Assembly: GCA_013215445.1 (NCBI GenBank)
Contig: JABSRA010000009.1
Coordinates: forward strand, 1-64,000
Reading direction: 5' to 3'
DNA: 64,000 bases
Source: Oceanospirillaceae bacterium
GTDB lineage: Bacteria > Pseudomonadota > Gammaproteobacteria > Pseudomonadales > Balneatricaceae
Positions 36,966 through 45,264 of this stretch are shown here, one piece after another. The notes below the pieces were generated by a model, which did not search any database, was not told where the DNA came from, and saw nothing but the letters and a program-made list of their open reading frames with translations. The position numbers and the translations under genes were made by a program. Each line of letters opens with the position of its first letter. Position 1 is the first letter of the stretch.

Positions 36966-37841
36966 ATGCATAACTTACCGTTTAAAGCGCTGTACACCTT
37001 CAGTATTGTCGCTCGCTACAATAACTTTCAAGATGCCGCCAGTAGGTTGTTTATCACCCCCTCTGCCGTTAGTCATCAAATTAAGAATTTAGAGCGGCAT
37101 CTAGGGTGTGCGCTGTTTCTTAGAAAAGGTAATCAATTGCAAATACTGCCACAGGCGGAGCAGTTAGTCAGAGTGCTAAACCTGTCATTCTCAGAGATTA
37201 ATACAGCCTGTAGCGCGCTACAAACTCCAGCCATCCCGCAAAAATTGGTGATTGCGGCTATTCCCTCAGTTGCGACCTGCTGGTTGATACCTAACCTGAA
37301 ATATTTTCAACGATCTTTCCCGGCAATCGACTTGCATATCACCTATGCCATGCACGGCACCTCGCTCGACTTCAATGATATCGACATCGCTTTTGTCTAT
37401 GCAAAAACACCACTAAACCTGCCCGGTATTACCACCCAATTATTTCGCAGCGCTAAGAGTTATCCAGTGTGCAGTAGCGAATTTTATAACAGCCAATTAG
37501 CCAACCCGCTAGATTTTTCCAAGGGACCGCTGTTACAAGATTCAAATATGAGTGACGGCTGGCCACAATGGTTTAAAAAAGCGGATATCCACGCGCCAAA
37601 CTGTCATTTGGGATTAGCCTTTGATGATTTTAATTTGCTGCGTGCTGCAGCGCTCTCAGGGCAGGGAGTCGCCCTGTGTGCCAGGGCATTAATTGAAGAT
37701 GATCTTAAAGCTAAACGCTTGGTGCAGCTCAGTGATATCGCGCTGGATAATGAGGGAGGTTATTATTTATTACATAAACAGCAGAGCTCTGCTGAACGCA
37801 TACAGCAGAGTCAAGCGTTCATAGACTGGGCCCTCACTTGA
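36966..37841 (+). CDS. LysR-family (GcvA-like) regulator beside creatinase
   Basis: A 291-residue LysR-type regulator of the GcvA subgroup, starting LPFKALYTFSIVARYNNFQD with helix-turn-helix AASRLFITPSAVSHQIKNLE and the effector domain opening KLVIAAIPSVATCWLIPNL, typical for GcvA relatives. Being divergent from creatinase with a small dyad between, it most likely controls creatine use. GAGGG precedes the ATG. A 33-bp mobile-element remnant is inserted at its stop codon: the TTGAA target duplication spans the TGA. Confidence 0.85.
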   Translation: MHNLPFKALYTFSIVARYNNFQDAASRLFITPSAVSHQIKNLERHLGCALFLRKGNQLQILPQAEQLVRVLNLSFSEINTACSALQTPAIPQKLVIAAIPSVATCWLIPNLKYFQRSFPAIDLHITYAMHGTSLDFNDIDIAFVYAKTPLNLPGITTQLFRSAKSYPVCSSEFYNSQLANPLDFSKGPLLQDSNMSDGWPQWFKKADIHAPNCHLGLAFDDFNLLRAAALSGQGVALCARALIEDDLKAKRLVQLSDIALDNEGGYYLLHKQQSSAERIQQSQAFIDWALT

Positions 37842-37842
37842 A

Positions 37843-37875
37843 CCTAAATTCGGCAGTTGAATCACCGAATCTAGG
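37843..37875. mobile_element. 33-bp vestigial IS1380-like element (end-to-end inverted repeats)
   Basis: CCTAAATTCGG (37843-37853) and CCGAATCTAGG (37865-37875) form inverted ends with one mismatch around an 11-base centre. The element is flanked on both sides by TTGAA (37838-37842 and 37876-37880). Its ends match those of the larger element at 42653-42815. It looks like the minimum remainder of such an element after loss of the interior. Confidence 0.65.
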
Positions 37876-37898
37876 TTGAACAGGTCTGGTAAAGCCCG

Positions 37899-38255
37899 CT
37901 ACACCGGCCAGCCTGAAGCGATTAACTTGATACCATAATTAACAACATGCTCAAAATAATCTTCATGAACAATGTTTGATTAATTTTCTTCTGGATCACT
38001 AGTCCCAGTTTAACCCCCAGCCAAGCGACCGGTGCTAACATCGCGCCAATCATCAGATTATCGGTATTGATCTGTCCTAGCACCATATAGGGTATAGTTG
38101 TAGCAACTTTACCGCGACTAAATAACACGCGACAGTTGCCATAACATATTCCTTGTTGAGCTTCAGTGGCAGCAGGTAAAAGTTGAGCGGCTTGCCACCC
38201 GCATGGGCGACGCTACCCTCTGTTCGAAAAACGCTAGCACAGAGCCTTCAGTTCA
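37899..38255 (-). pseudogene. Decayed C-terminal copy of a TauE/SafE permease gene
   Basis: This region is homologous to 45265-45625, the 3' part of the intact TauE/SafE gene. The first 200 bp are nearly identical and encode PYMVLGQINTDNLMIGAMLA. A one-base deletion near the 3' end (GATACCATAATT against GATACCGATAATT) shifts the frame, and the upstream part is diverged and interrupted. The N-terminal half is missing. The open stretch at 37922-38128 is this fragment and not a separate gene. It lies in the same orientation as the intact copy 7.4 kb away. Confidence 0.85.
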
Positions 38256-38270
38256 CCACCCATAGACAAT

Positions 38271-39239
38271 TTAAGTCGGTACTGTGACCGCTGAAAAATA
38301 GCTTTTTCGCACTGCCTGTGCCGCATTTTTGAGCAGCATAGTGACGAATAGTTTCTCGACTTCGCTGAGCGGTACATTTTGCGGAGTGACTAAATAAACA
38401 TCATTTACCGGTAACTGCTGATAGGGGGGCAGCTGAAATAAGACCCCCTGCTCCACATAGGGCCTTGCCCCCTCATAAGTGAGAGCGCCAAAACCGACCC
38501 CAGCGATGATCAAACGACGCACCTCCTCTTCATTTGAGGAAACAGCCACCAATTTACCCCAGTACTGTTGATCTTCCCGCAGTTTCGCCAGTTCATTAAG
38601 CCCCTCGCCGGGCTGATCGCTCTCGAATGAGATATAAGACAGACCACTGAGATCCCCTAAATCCAAATTCGCCTCACCGTAAAGTGAGTGTCCGCGGGCA
38701 CAGTAAAATCCCATCTGTTCATAGCCTAATAAATCGAACCGCAACCCAGTTTGCGCCGTTTTTTTATTACTTAACCCTATATGTACTTTATCCGCGGCCA
38801 CCGCACTGACTATGTCGGCACTAGGATGCGTATTTATGCTGATGAGTACCTTTGGGTAGCACTGATGAAACTCGCCCAAGGTGCGATCAAAGGCAAGATT
38901 GTGGATGTGGCTGGCAATTTGCATATTGACTTCCCCCTGCACAGAACCCTCAGCCGCTGCGAATTGTTCTGCTAAGTGCGAGATTATCATACTGGCAGAT
39001 GAGGCGTATTCGTACACTCGTAATCCCTGGTAGGTAAGAGAGAACATCCCTTTTCTGCGCAGGATCAACTGGGTACCCAACTGCTCTTCAAGCCTCTTAA
39101 GGGCATTGCTGACACTGGGCTGAGCCAGTGACAGTTTTCTCGCTGCCCCGGTGATGCTGCTCTCGTTGACAATTATGATGAAGGTATGCAGCAGATTCCA
39201 ATCAAGATTTCGCAACAATCGTTCTCGGGAAGTTAACAT
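38271..39239 (-). CDS. LysR-family regulator next to the amino-acid ABC/dgcNA cluster
   Basis: A 322-residue LysR-type regulator with N-terminal domain NLDWNLLHTFIIIVNESSIT and recognition helix region SLAQPSVSNALKRLEEQLGT, followed by a normal effector-binding domain. It is divergent from the polar amino-acid ABC operon that leads to dgcN-dgcA. A LysR-like dyad lies in the gap, so it probably controls this cassette. AAGGA seven bases before the ATG supports the start. Its 3' end abuts the tauE pseudogene. Confidence 0.85.
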   Translation of the reverse strand: MLTSRERLLRNLDWNLLHTFIIIVNESSITGAARKLSLAQPSVSNALKRLEEQLGTQLILRRKGMFSLTYQGLRVYEYASSASMIISHLAEQFAAAEGSVQGEVNMQIASHIHNLAFDRTLGEFHQCYPKVLISINTHPSADIVSAVAADKVHIGLSNKKTAQTGLRFDLLGYEQMGFYCARGHSLYGEANLDLGDLSGLSYISFESDQPGEGLNELAKLREDQQYWGKLVAVSSNEEEVRRLIIAGVGFGALTYEGARPYVEQGVLFQLPPYQQLPVNDVYLVTPQNVPLSEVEKLFVTMLLKNAAQAVRKSYFSAVTVPT

Positions 39240-39279
39240 CTTATTTTCCTTGTGAAATTTTCACTTCTATCTAGCAACA

Positions 39280-39296
39280 CATAGCCAATGGCTATG
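39280..39296. promoter_or_regulatory. Candidate LysR operator upstream of the amino-acid ABC operon
   Basis: Inverted repeat CATAGCC (39280-39286) and GGCTATG (39290-39296) with a 3-base centre, which contains the LysR-type form ATAG-N7-CTAT. It lies 41 bp upstream of the LysR start and about 260 bp upstream of the binding-protein gene. The rest of the 315-bp gap shows no other clear site. Confidence 0.55.
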
Positions 39297-39554
39297 AATA
39301 TCATAATAATTATAAATTTGCCAGATGTGAATATTTTCGGCACAGTCTTGTCATGCAACTGCATAAGCGTCTGCCAGATTTAACGCTAATCGATTGCAAA
39401 CATTCAGATTTTGGCCGTATTTTCCGCTATTTCTCATTAATAACGGGCTATCCGAAGCCTGCTTTAACTCGCTCCGATCGGTCAAATCCGCCAGACTTCT
39501 AGCCATAAATGGCTACACGGCCCATCAAGTCAGACCTATAAGGAAAATAATAAA

Positions 39555-40340
39555 ATGAACAAACATATCTCTGCACTGGCCCTATCCCTGCTTCTCAGTG
39601 TTATTCCCTTCAGCGGCGTCAATGCCGCAGAGAAGACGATCCGCATTGGCACTGAGGGTGCCTACCCGCCGTTTAATTTTTTTAATGCCGACGGCAAACT
39701 CGCCGGCTTCGACGTTGAGCTGGCACAAGCACTGTGCGACAAAATGCAGACCAAATGCACATTCGTCGCTCAAGATTGGGACGGGATTATCCCCGCTCTA
39801 TTAGCTGGCAAATACGATGTAATTGTCGCTTCGATGTTTATCACCGAAAAACGCAAACTAAAAGTCGACTTTAGTGACCCCTACCAAAAATCAGCGATGA
39901 CCTTTGTCATAGGTAAAGACTCTACATTAACGGATTTTTCCCCTGAGGGCATGGACGGAAAAATTATCGGCGCTCAAGGGTCCACCACTCAAGGAGATTT
40001 TCTGAATGCGCTCTACCCCAATTCAGATATCAGGCTCTATCCAACCCAAGATGCAGTCAATTTAGATTTGATCTCGGGGCGTATCGATGCCCAGGTAGGT
40101 GACATGATTCCGATGTTGGATTGGACCAAAAAATCTACGGACGGCAACTGTTGTACTCTGGCGGGAGAACCTATCACCGATCCTAAATATGTAGGTGATG
40201 GAGTCGGTATGGCACTGCGCCAGGAGGACGATGAACTGCGCTTAAAGCTCAACGAAGCACTGGCAGCAGTGATCGCCGACGGCACTTATAAAAAGATCAA
40301 CGATAAGTTCTTTTCCGTTAACATCCTGACGTTACAATAA
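39555..40340 (+). CDS. Polar amino-acid ABC transporter substrate-binding protein
   Basis: A 261-residue periplasmic binding protein (ArgT/HisJ family) with a signal peptide (1-25, FSGVNAAE). Family marks are IRIGTEGAYPPFNFFNADGK, GFDVELAQALC, WDGIIPALLAGKYDVI, and KRKLKVDFSDPYQ. Such proteins favour basic or opine-type amino acids. Here the downstream dgcN-dgcA genes suggest a D-amino acid or its derivative, which is inference. First gene of a four-gene transporter operon, with AAGGA upstream. Confidence 0.88.
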   Translation: MNKHISALALSLLLSVIPFSGVNAAEKTIRIGTEGAYPPFNFFNADGKLAGFDVELAQALCDKMQTKCTFVAQDWDGIIPALLAGKYDVIVASMFITEKRKLKVDFSDPYQKSAMTFVIGKDSTLTDFSPEGMDGKIIGAQGSTTQGDFLNALYPNSDIRLYPTQDAVNLDLISGRIDAQVGDMIPMLDWTKKSTDGNCCTLAGEPITDPKYVGDGVGMALRQEDDELRLKLNEALAAVIADGTYKKINDKFFSVNILTLQ

Positions 40341-40401
40341 GTCACAGGGCTGAGGCTGGGCTATCCCAGCCTCGATAGTCTTTGCGATCTGAGGTTGCCC
40401 T

Positions 40402-41115
40402 ATGCAGTGGTATGAATATCTTAGCTATGGTAGTACCGGCTGGGGAGATGAATTACTCAGTGGTCTAGTTATTACATTATCTCTGGCGGCTGTCACTCTA
40501 CCGCTTGGACTGGCCTTGGGGCTAGCAGTGGCGGCAGCGTCAGTTTCAAGTAGTAAAGCTGCCCGTTGGGGAGCACTAGGATTTACCACCGTGATTCGCG
40601 GGCTGCCTGAACTGCTATCGCTATTTTTAATTTACCACGGGGTGGGAATGTTAATAAATAACACCCTAAAATGGCTCAACCCCGAGGCCGACTTCTTCGA
40701 GTTAAGCCCTTTTGTAGCCGGTGTTATCGCACTCGGATTAGTCTTTGCAGGTTATGCAGCCGAGGTATTACGCGGTGCTTGGCAAGCCTTAGATCGCGGA
40801 CAGAGCGAAGCTGGCTTGTCCATAGGAATGAGCAAGCTGCAGGTCTTTTTCCATATCGAACGGCCGCAAATACTCCGCTTAGCACTGCCTGGACTAGGTA
40901 ATTTGTGGATCAATTTAATCAAAGATACCGCGCTGGTCTCAGTGATTGCGCTCAGTGATTTAATGCGCATGGCCAATATTGCGGTTGGCTCAACTAAAAA
41001 ACCGTTTTTGTTCTTTCTGACGGTCTGCCTAATGTACTGGGTAATCTGTATAGGCTGTGAATTCTGTATTGCCAAAATGGAACGGCGCGCTAATCGTGGC
41101 ATCCGTACTTTATAA
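40402..41115 (+). CDS. Polar amino-acid ABC transporter permease (HisQ type)
   Basis: A 237-residue permease with five membrane helices and the conserved loop GLSIGMSKLQVFFHIERPQI followed by LRLALPGLGNLW, as in HisQ/ArtQ. TVIRGLPELLSLFLIY is the usual entry motif. It starts 61 bp after the binding-protein gene and 16 bp before the second permease. It pairs with the HisM-type protein to form the membrane channel. Confidence 0.88.
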   Translation: MQWYEYLSYGSTGWGDELLSGLVITLSLAAVTLPLGLALGLAVAAASVSSSKAARWGALGFTTVIRGLPELLSLFLIYHGVGMLINNTLKWLNPEADFFELSPFVAGVIALGLVFAGYAAEVLRGAWQALDRGQSEAGLSIGMSKLQVFFHIERPQILRLALPGLGNLWINLIKDTALVSVIALSDLMRMANIAVGSTKKPFLFFLTVCLMYWVICIGCEFCIAKMERRANRGIRTL

Positions 41116-41131
41116 GTGAGAGTGATTTTTT

Positions 41132-41875
41132 ATGCTTGAGTTGCTAATTACCTACGCACCCAAATTTTTCGACGGCGCTCTGATGACCTTAAAGCTTACT
41201 TTTATCTCAGTGAGCATTGCCGCCTTATTGTCCCTACCTTTGGCGATTTTAAGACGCAGTAAAAATAGCGCATTACAACTGCCGATCCGCTTATTTGTCT
41301 CTTTCTTTCGTGGCACGCCGCTGTTGGCACAATTGTTCCTGGTTTATTACGGCTCCGGTCAATTTCGACTCGAGTTAACAGACTTGGGGCTGTGGTGGTT
41401 TTTTCGGGATCCACTCTATTGCGCCCTTTTCACCTTCACCTTGAATTCAACCGCCTACCAGATCGAAATACTGCGCGGCGCCTTACAAGCCGTGTCTAGC
41501 GGAGAAATTGAAGCCGCTGTAGCCATCGGCATGACGCGCCGTCTAATTTACCAAAAGATAATTTTGCCCCATGCTTATCGAATCGCCTTTCCGGCATTGG
41601 GCAATGAGGTCATTCTGATGCTCAAAGGGGGTGCCATCGCCAGTGTCATTACGCTGATGGATCTGATGGGTCGCACCCGTCAGGCGTTCTCTCAGACTTT
41701 TGACATCTCGGTGTACTTTTGGGCTGCGTTGTTTTATCTGCTCATTACCAGTGCCTTTGTCGTTGCCTGGCGTTTACTGGAGCGCAGGCTCACTCGCCAT
41801 ATTGACTATCATGGCGTTAACAATCTCCCCAGCACATCTTCTGCAACTATGACGGGATTAAATAATGCCAGCTGA
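41132..41875 (+). CDS. Polar amino-acid ABC transporter permease (HisM type)
   Basis: A 247-residue permease with five helices, the segment SFFRGTPLLAQLFLVYYG and the coupling loop AAVAIGMTRRLIYQKIILPH followed by AYRIAFPALGNEV. These are HisM/ArtM hallmarks. The 3' end overlaps the ATPase gene by 11 bp, which indicates coupled translation. Confidence 0.88.
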   Translation: MLELLITYAPKFFDGALMTLKLTFISVSIAALLSLPLAILRRSKNSALQLPIRLFVSFFRGTPLLAQLFLVYYGSGQFRLELTDLGLWWFFRDPLYCALFTFTLNSTAYQIEILRGALQAVSSGEIEAAVAIGMTRRLIYQKIILPHAYRIAFPALGNEVILMLKGGAIASVITLMDLMGRTRQAFSQTFDISVYFWAALFYLLITSAFVVAWRLLERRLTRHIDYHGVNNLPSTSSATMTGLNNAS

Positions 41876-42641
41876 TAGCATCGCCTTACAAGTAACCGAT
41901 TTACACAAATCCTATGCTGGTATAGAGGTCCTTAAAGGAGTTTCTCTGAACGCAAATCAACACGATGTGATTAGCATCATCGGCGCCAGCGGCTCTGGTA
42001 AAAGCACCCTGTTACGCTGCCTCAACTTATTGGAAGTACCGGACTCCGGGCATATTCAAATCCAAGGTGAAACCTTAAATCTATATGCGCCCCACGGTGC
42101 AACACCCAGTCACAAGTCACAGCGAAAAATTGAAAGTATTCGCAGTCGCCTGGGAATGGTGTTCCAGCAGTTTAATCTGTGGTCCCATATGACAGTGCTG
42201 GAAAATGTAATGCTCGGCCCCTGCTCTGTACTCAAGCGCAACCGCGATGAGGTAGCTGTTTATGCAAAATCACTCTTGGAAAGGGTGGGCATGTTAGACA
42301 AGTGCCACAGTTATCCCGACAATTTGTCCGGGGGACAAAAACAGCGTGTGGCCATCGCCAGAGCCCTGTGCATGAACCCGCAAGTGCTGTTGTTTGATGA
42401 GCCGACCTCAGCCCTGGACCCAGAATTGGTCAACGAAGTACTGCAGGTAATCCGCGAGCTGGCAGACGAGGGACGCACCATGATTTTAGTGACTCACGAG
42501 ATGCGCTTTGCCCGCGAGGTTTCCTCCCAAGTACTGTTTTTACATCAGGGAGAAATAGTCGAGCAAGGGCCACCCCAGCAACTTTTTAACGATCCGCAAT
42601 CAAAACATTTGCAGCGATTTTTAGCCAGTGTGAATCTCTGA
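41865..42641 (+). CDS. Polar amino-acid ABC transporter ATP-binding protein (HisP type)
   Basis: A 258-residue ATPase close to HisP/ArtP/GlnQ: Walker A GASGSGKST, the family insert with MVFQQFNLWSHMTVLENVML, signature LSGGQKQRVAIARAL and Walker B VLLFDEPTSALDPEL. Last gene of the transporter operon. A 163-bp mobile element was inserted 11 bp after its stop codon, between it and dgcN. Confidence 0.9.
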   Translation: MPADSIALQVTDLHKSYAGIEVLKGVSLNANQHDVISIIGASGSGKSTLLRCLNLLEVPDSGHIQIQGETLNLYAPHGATPSHKSQRKIESIRSRLGMVFQQFNLWSHMTVLENVMLGPCSVLKRNRDEVAVYAKSLLERVGMLDKCHSYPDNLSGGQKQRVAIARALCMNPQVLLFDEPTSALDPELVNEVLQVIRELADEGRTMILVTHEMRFAREVSSQVLFLHQGEIVEQGPPQQLFNDPQSKHLQRFLASVNL

Positions 42642-42652
42642 CTACCCTTTAG

Positions 42653-42815
42653 CCTAGATTCGGCGATTGAGCGCGAAAAAGGAGTGCAAGATATTGGTGT
42701 GCATAGCAAATTAGAAAATTTTGTGGTCACCTTATTGGTGATGAAAATATTTTATGGTTTTCTAGGTGCATCAAGAGCTTGTGCTTACTTTCGTGATTCA
42801 ACTGCCGAATTTAGG
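42653..42815. mobile_element. 163-bp MITE-like element with IS1380-type ends
   Basis: The ends CCTAGATTCGGCGATTGA and (inverted) CCTAAATTCGGCAGTTGA agree at 15 of 18 positions. The element is flanked by exact 5-bp direct repeats TTTAG (42648-42652 and 42816-42820). No transposase is encoded; the open frame across it is not gene-like. The C-C-T-A-R-A-T-T-C ends recall the ISEcp1/IS1380 family. An internal stretch, including GTGGTCACCTT, is shared with the element at 54811. It separates the ABC operon from dgcN-dgcA. Confidence 0.75.
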
Positions 42816-42922
42816 TTTAGCCATCTACCACACAATATCAGCACCCTTTCAACCAACGTTTTCTCCCAGAGAGTATCGATTCGATTCAAAGGGAAAACTT
42901 TGCAGATAATTAGGAAACACTC

Positions 42923-43933
42923 ATGAAACAGACTGAATTAAAGACCCCTTATCTGATTTTTTTAGGGGATGCAGAAGACTTTTTAATGGCCAAAGTAGCC
43001 AAAGGTATCGCCCACTGGCGCCCCCAGAAATGTCTGGGGCAAATGCGCCTTAGCGGGGCCAAAGCTGACTTGGGCATCACCGAGATGTCCATTGCCGAGG
43101 CGGCAGCAAAAGGCGCCAAAACCTTTATTTTAGGCCTAGCGCCGATCGGGGGCACCCTGCCTCATGCGTGGCTGTCAATTTTGATCGAGGCGATGGAATC
43201 CGGCATGGATATCGCCAGTGGGCTCCATATCCAGCTCAATCAAAATTCAGACTTGGTGGCCGTCGCCAAACGCACTGGGCAGCAGATGATAGATGTCAGA
43301 CACCCGCAATTAACCCTGGAGTGCGCCACTGGGGCCAAGCGCAGTGGTAAACGCCTGCTCACTGTCGGCAGCGATTGCTGCGTGGGTAAAATGTTTACCA
43401 CCCTGGCGATTCACCAGGAGCTACAGCGTCGCAGTATCAATGCGACTTTCAGGGCTACCGGGCAGACTGGGATCTTAATTGAGGGTGATGGCGTGCCAAT
43501 AGATGCCATCGTCTCCGACTTTATCGCCGGTGCAGTCGAGCAGCTCTCACCGGACAACCACCCACAACACTGGGATATTATCGAGGGGCAGGGCTCACTG
43601 TTTCACCCGGCCTATGCCGGTGTCAGCTTAGGTCTACTGCACGGCGCTCAAGCCGATGTCATTATTTTGTGTCACGAGGCCGGTCGCACCCAGATGGATT
43701 TAATGGACGGCTTCCCGGTGCCTGATTTTGCCACCTTGATAGAGACCAATTTGCAACTTGGCCGTTTGACCAACCCCAATATTCGCCTCGGCGGCATCGC
43801 CTTAAATACCTCGGCCATGGAAGAGGGCGAGGCACTGGCTGAAATTGCCCGTTATCAGGCGCTATACGGTGTTCCCGTGGTAGACCCGGTGCGTACCGGG
43901 GTGACATTAATTGTCGACGCGATGGAGTTATGA
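42923..43933 (+). CDS. dgcN: D-glutamate N-acetyltransferase DgcN (DUF1611)
   Basis: A 336-residue DUF1611 protein. As I recall, in marine Proteobacteria DgcN acetylates D-glutamate as the first step of a pathway in which DgcA then racemises N-acetyl-D-glutamate. It has the N-terminal Rossmann-like segment (LIFLGDAEDFLMAKVAKGI), the P-loop-like GSDCCVGKMFTT near residue 150, ATGQTGILIEGDG and the C-terminal EGQGSLFHPAYAGVSLGLLH. It overlaps dgcA by 4 bp (ATGA). AGGAAAC precedes the start. The adjacent amino-acid ABC operon and LysR gene complete a likely uptake-and-use cassette. Confidence 0.87.
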   Translation: MKQTELKTPYLIFLGDAEDFLMAKVAKGIAHWRPQKCLGQMRLSGAKADLGITEMSIAEAAAKGAKTFILGLAPIGGTLPHAWLSILIEAMESGMDIASGLHIQLNQNSDLVAVAKRTGQQMIDVRHPQLTLECATGAKRSGKRLLTVGSDCCVGKMFTTLAIHQELQRRSINATFRATGQTGILIEGDGVPIDAIVSDFIAGAVEQLSPDNHPQHWDIIEGQGSLFHPAYAGVSLGLLHGAQADVIILCHEAGRTQMDLMDGFPVPDFATLIETNLQLGRLTNPNIRLGGIALNTSAMEEGEALAEIARYQALYGVPVVDPVRTGVTLIVDAMEL

Positions 43934-44922
43934 GTATGCGTAAAATGAACATTTCAGTGGAGCAGTGGCCGCTTAAACAACCTTTTGTGATCTCACGTAT
44001 GGCCCCGATGTTACACGGAGAAGTGGTAGTAGTAGAAATTTCAGAGCGGGGAATGGTCGGTCGCGGCGAGTGCGAGCGGGTCGATATTTTTGAGCCAGAA
44101 TATCCCTCGGTGACGGATGCGATTGAACGCGCTCGAAAATTCGTTGAACAAGGCGCTAGTCGCCTGCAATTGTTAGACTTAATGCCTGCTGGGCATGCAC
44201 GTAATGCCATAGACTGTGCACTGTTTGATCTGGAAGCCAAACAGAGCGGTAAAAGAGCTTGGCAACTGGCGGGCCAGCTGCAGGCACCTGAAAACGTTAC
44301 TACGGTATTTACCCTATCAATAGATAGCCCGCAAAACATGGCTCAGATGGCCGCCGCTAACAAAGACCGTCCGTTACTGAAGCTTAAATTGGGCCGTGAA
44401 GGCGATATGGAACGAGTCGCAGCGGTGCGTGCAGCGGCGCCTAACTGCCGCTTAATCATCGATGCCAACACCAGTTGGAGCTTATTACAGCTGCAACAAT
44501 ACCTCCCCAAGCTCGCCGCACTGGGAGTGGAGATGGTAGAGCAGCCACTGCCACCGGGTGAAGATCACCTACTGGAGCAAGTTGAAGCCATTATTCCGCT
44601 TGCAGCGGACGAATCCTGCTTAGATCGCAGCTCGCTGCCCCAGTTAGTGGGCCGCTATCAGGTGATTAATATTAAGCTCGACAAAACCGGCGGTATGACC
44701 GAGGCACTGGCACTGGCAAAGGCCGCCACTGAGCAGGGTTTCGAGATTATGGTCGGTTGTATGATAGGCACTTCACTGGCGATGGCTCCGGCATTATTAT
44801 TAGCGCAGCAAGCGCGCTGGGTCGATATTGACGCTCCGCTATTACTCGCCAGAGACCGTGAGCACGCCATGCTCTATGAAGGTAGCACAGTACATCCAGC
44901 GAGCGCGGCACTATGGGGGTAA
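43930..44922 (+). CDS. dgcA: N-acetyl-D-glutamate racemase DgcA (enolase superfamily)
   Basis: A 330-residue enolase-superfamily protein of the dipeptide-epimerase/muconate-lactonising group, annotated DgcA when paired with DgcN. The acid-base pair is Lys151/Lys153 in LLKLKLG opposite the Lys of INIKLDKTGG. Metal ligands are Asp in LIIDANTSW, Glu in EQPLPPGE and Asp in AADESCL. It would convert N-acetyl-D-glutamate to the L form, which can then be deacetylated elsewhere. Without DgcN beside it, dipeptide epimerase would be the default call. Translation is coupled to dgcN by a 4-bp overlap. Confidence 0.87.
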   Translation: MSMRKMNISVEQWPLKQPFVISRMAPMLHGEVVVVEISERGMVGRGECERVDIFEPEYPSVTDAIERARKFVEQGASRLQLLDLMPAGHARNAIDCALFDLEAKQSGKRAWQLAGQLQAPENVTTVFTLSIDSPQNMAQMAAANKDRPLLKLKLGREGDMERVAAVRAAAPNCRLIIDANTSWSLLQLQQYLPKLAALGVEMVEQPLPPGEDHLLEQVEAIIPLAADESCLDRSSLPQLVGRYQVINIKLDKTGGMTEALALAKAATEQGFEIMVGCMIGTSLAMAPALLLAQQARWVDIDAPLLLARDREHAMLYEGSTVHPASAALWG

Positions 44923-45090
44923 ACTTTGCGGGGCCGAGTCTGTCAGTAGATCTGAGGGCATTTTCGCACAACCAGTAAATTGGCCCTCACAGTCAAGGTG
45001 CTGGAGAGTGACTGTCGCGGCAATCACTCTTAGCACTCCTTATATTTCCTTAAAAACATCAGGATTAATTCAGTCAATACTCCGCTGTTT

Positions 45091-45144
45091 TATCCATTCT
45101 CGATAGTTTTGTAAAATAGTTATCCCTATCTGAAAACGACTTAT
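45091..45144. repeat. Non-coding repeat, copy 2, in a 342-bp intergenic gap
   Basis: This segment aligns with 35241-35294 (shared GATAGTTTT, AAATAGTT, TGAAA and CGACT blocks). It lies in the 44923-45264 gap between dgcA and the intact TauE/SafE gene, which otherwise holds no gene, dyad or terminator that I can support. Confidence 0.5.
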
Positions 45145-45264
45145 GCAATGCCAACAAAGCGATAGAACTTTCTTAAAAATCGCCATCTTTGATTAAATTA
45201 GACTTTAACGCTAAGCGCCTAGTAAAAATTAGTGAGATTGGACTTTGCCCGGTTAGAAACCCTG

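Noticed and set aside
37922-38128. Open frame of 68 codons read as a small membrane protein gene
   Set aside because: It is a frameshifted, truncated copy of the TauE/SafE gene at 45265 and is reported as a pseudogene.
42684-42926. 80-codon frame downstream of the amino-acid ATPase gene
   Set aside because: It lies mostly in the 163-bp mobile element and ends in dgcN; no ribosome site and no protein-like composition.
43662-44339. 225-codon minus-strand frame across dgcN and dgcA
   Set aside because: It is antisense to two well-supported, translationally coupled genes and has no family resemblance.
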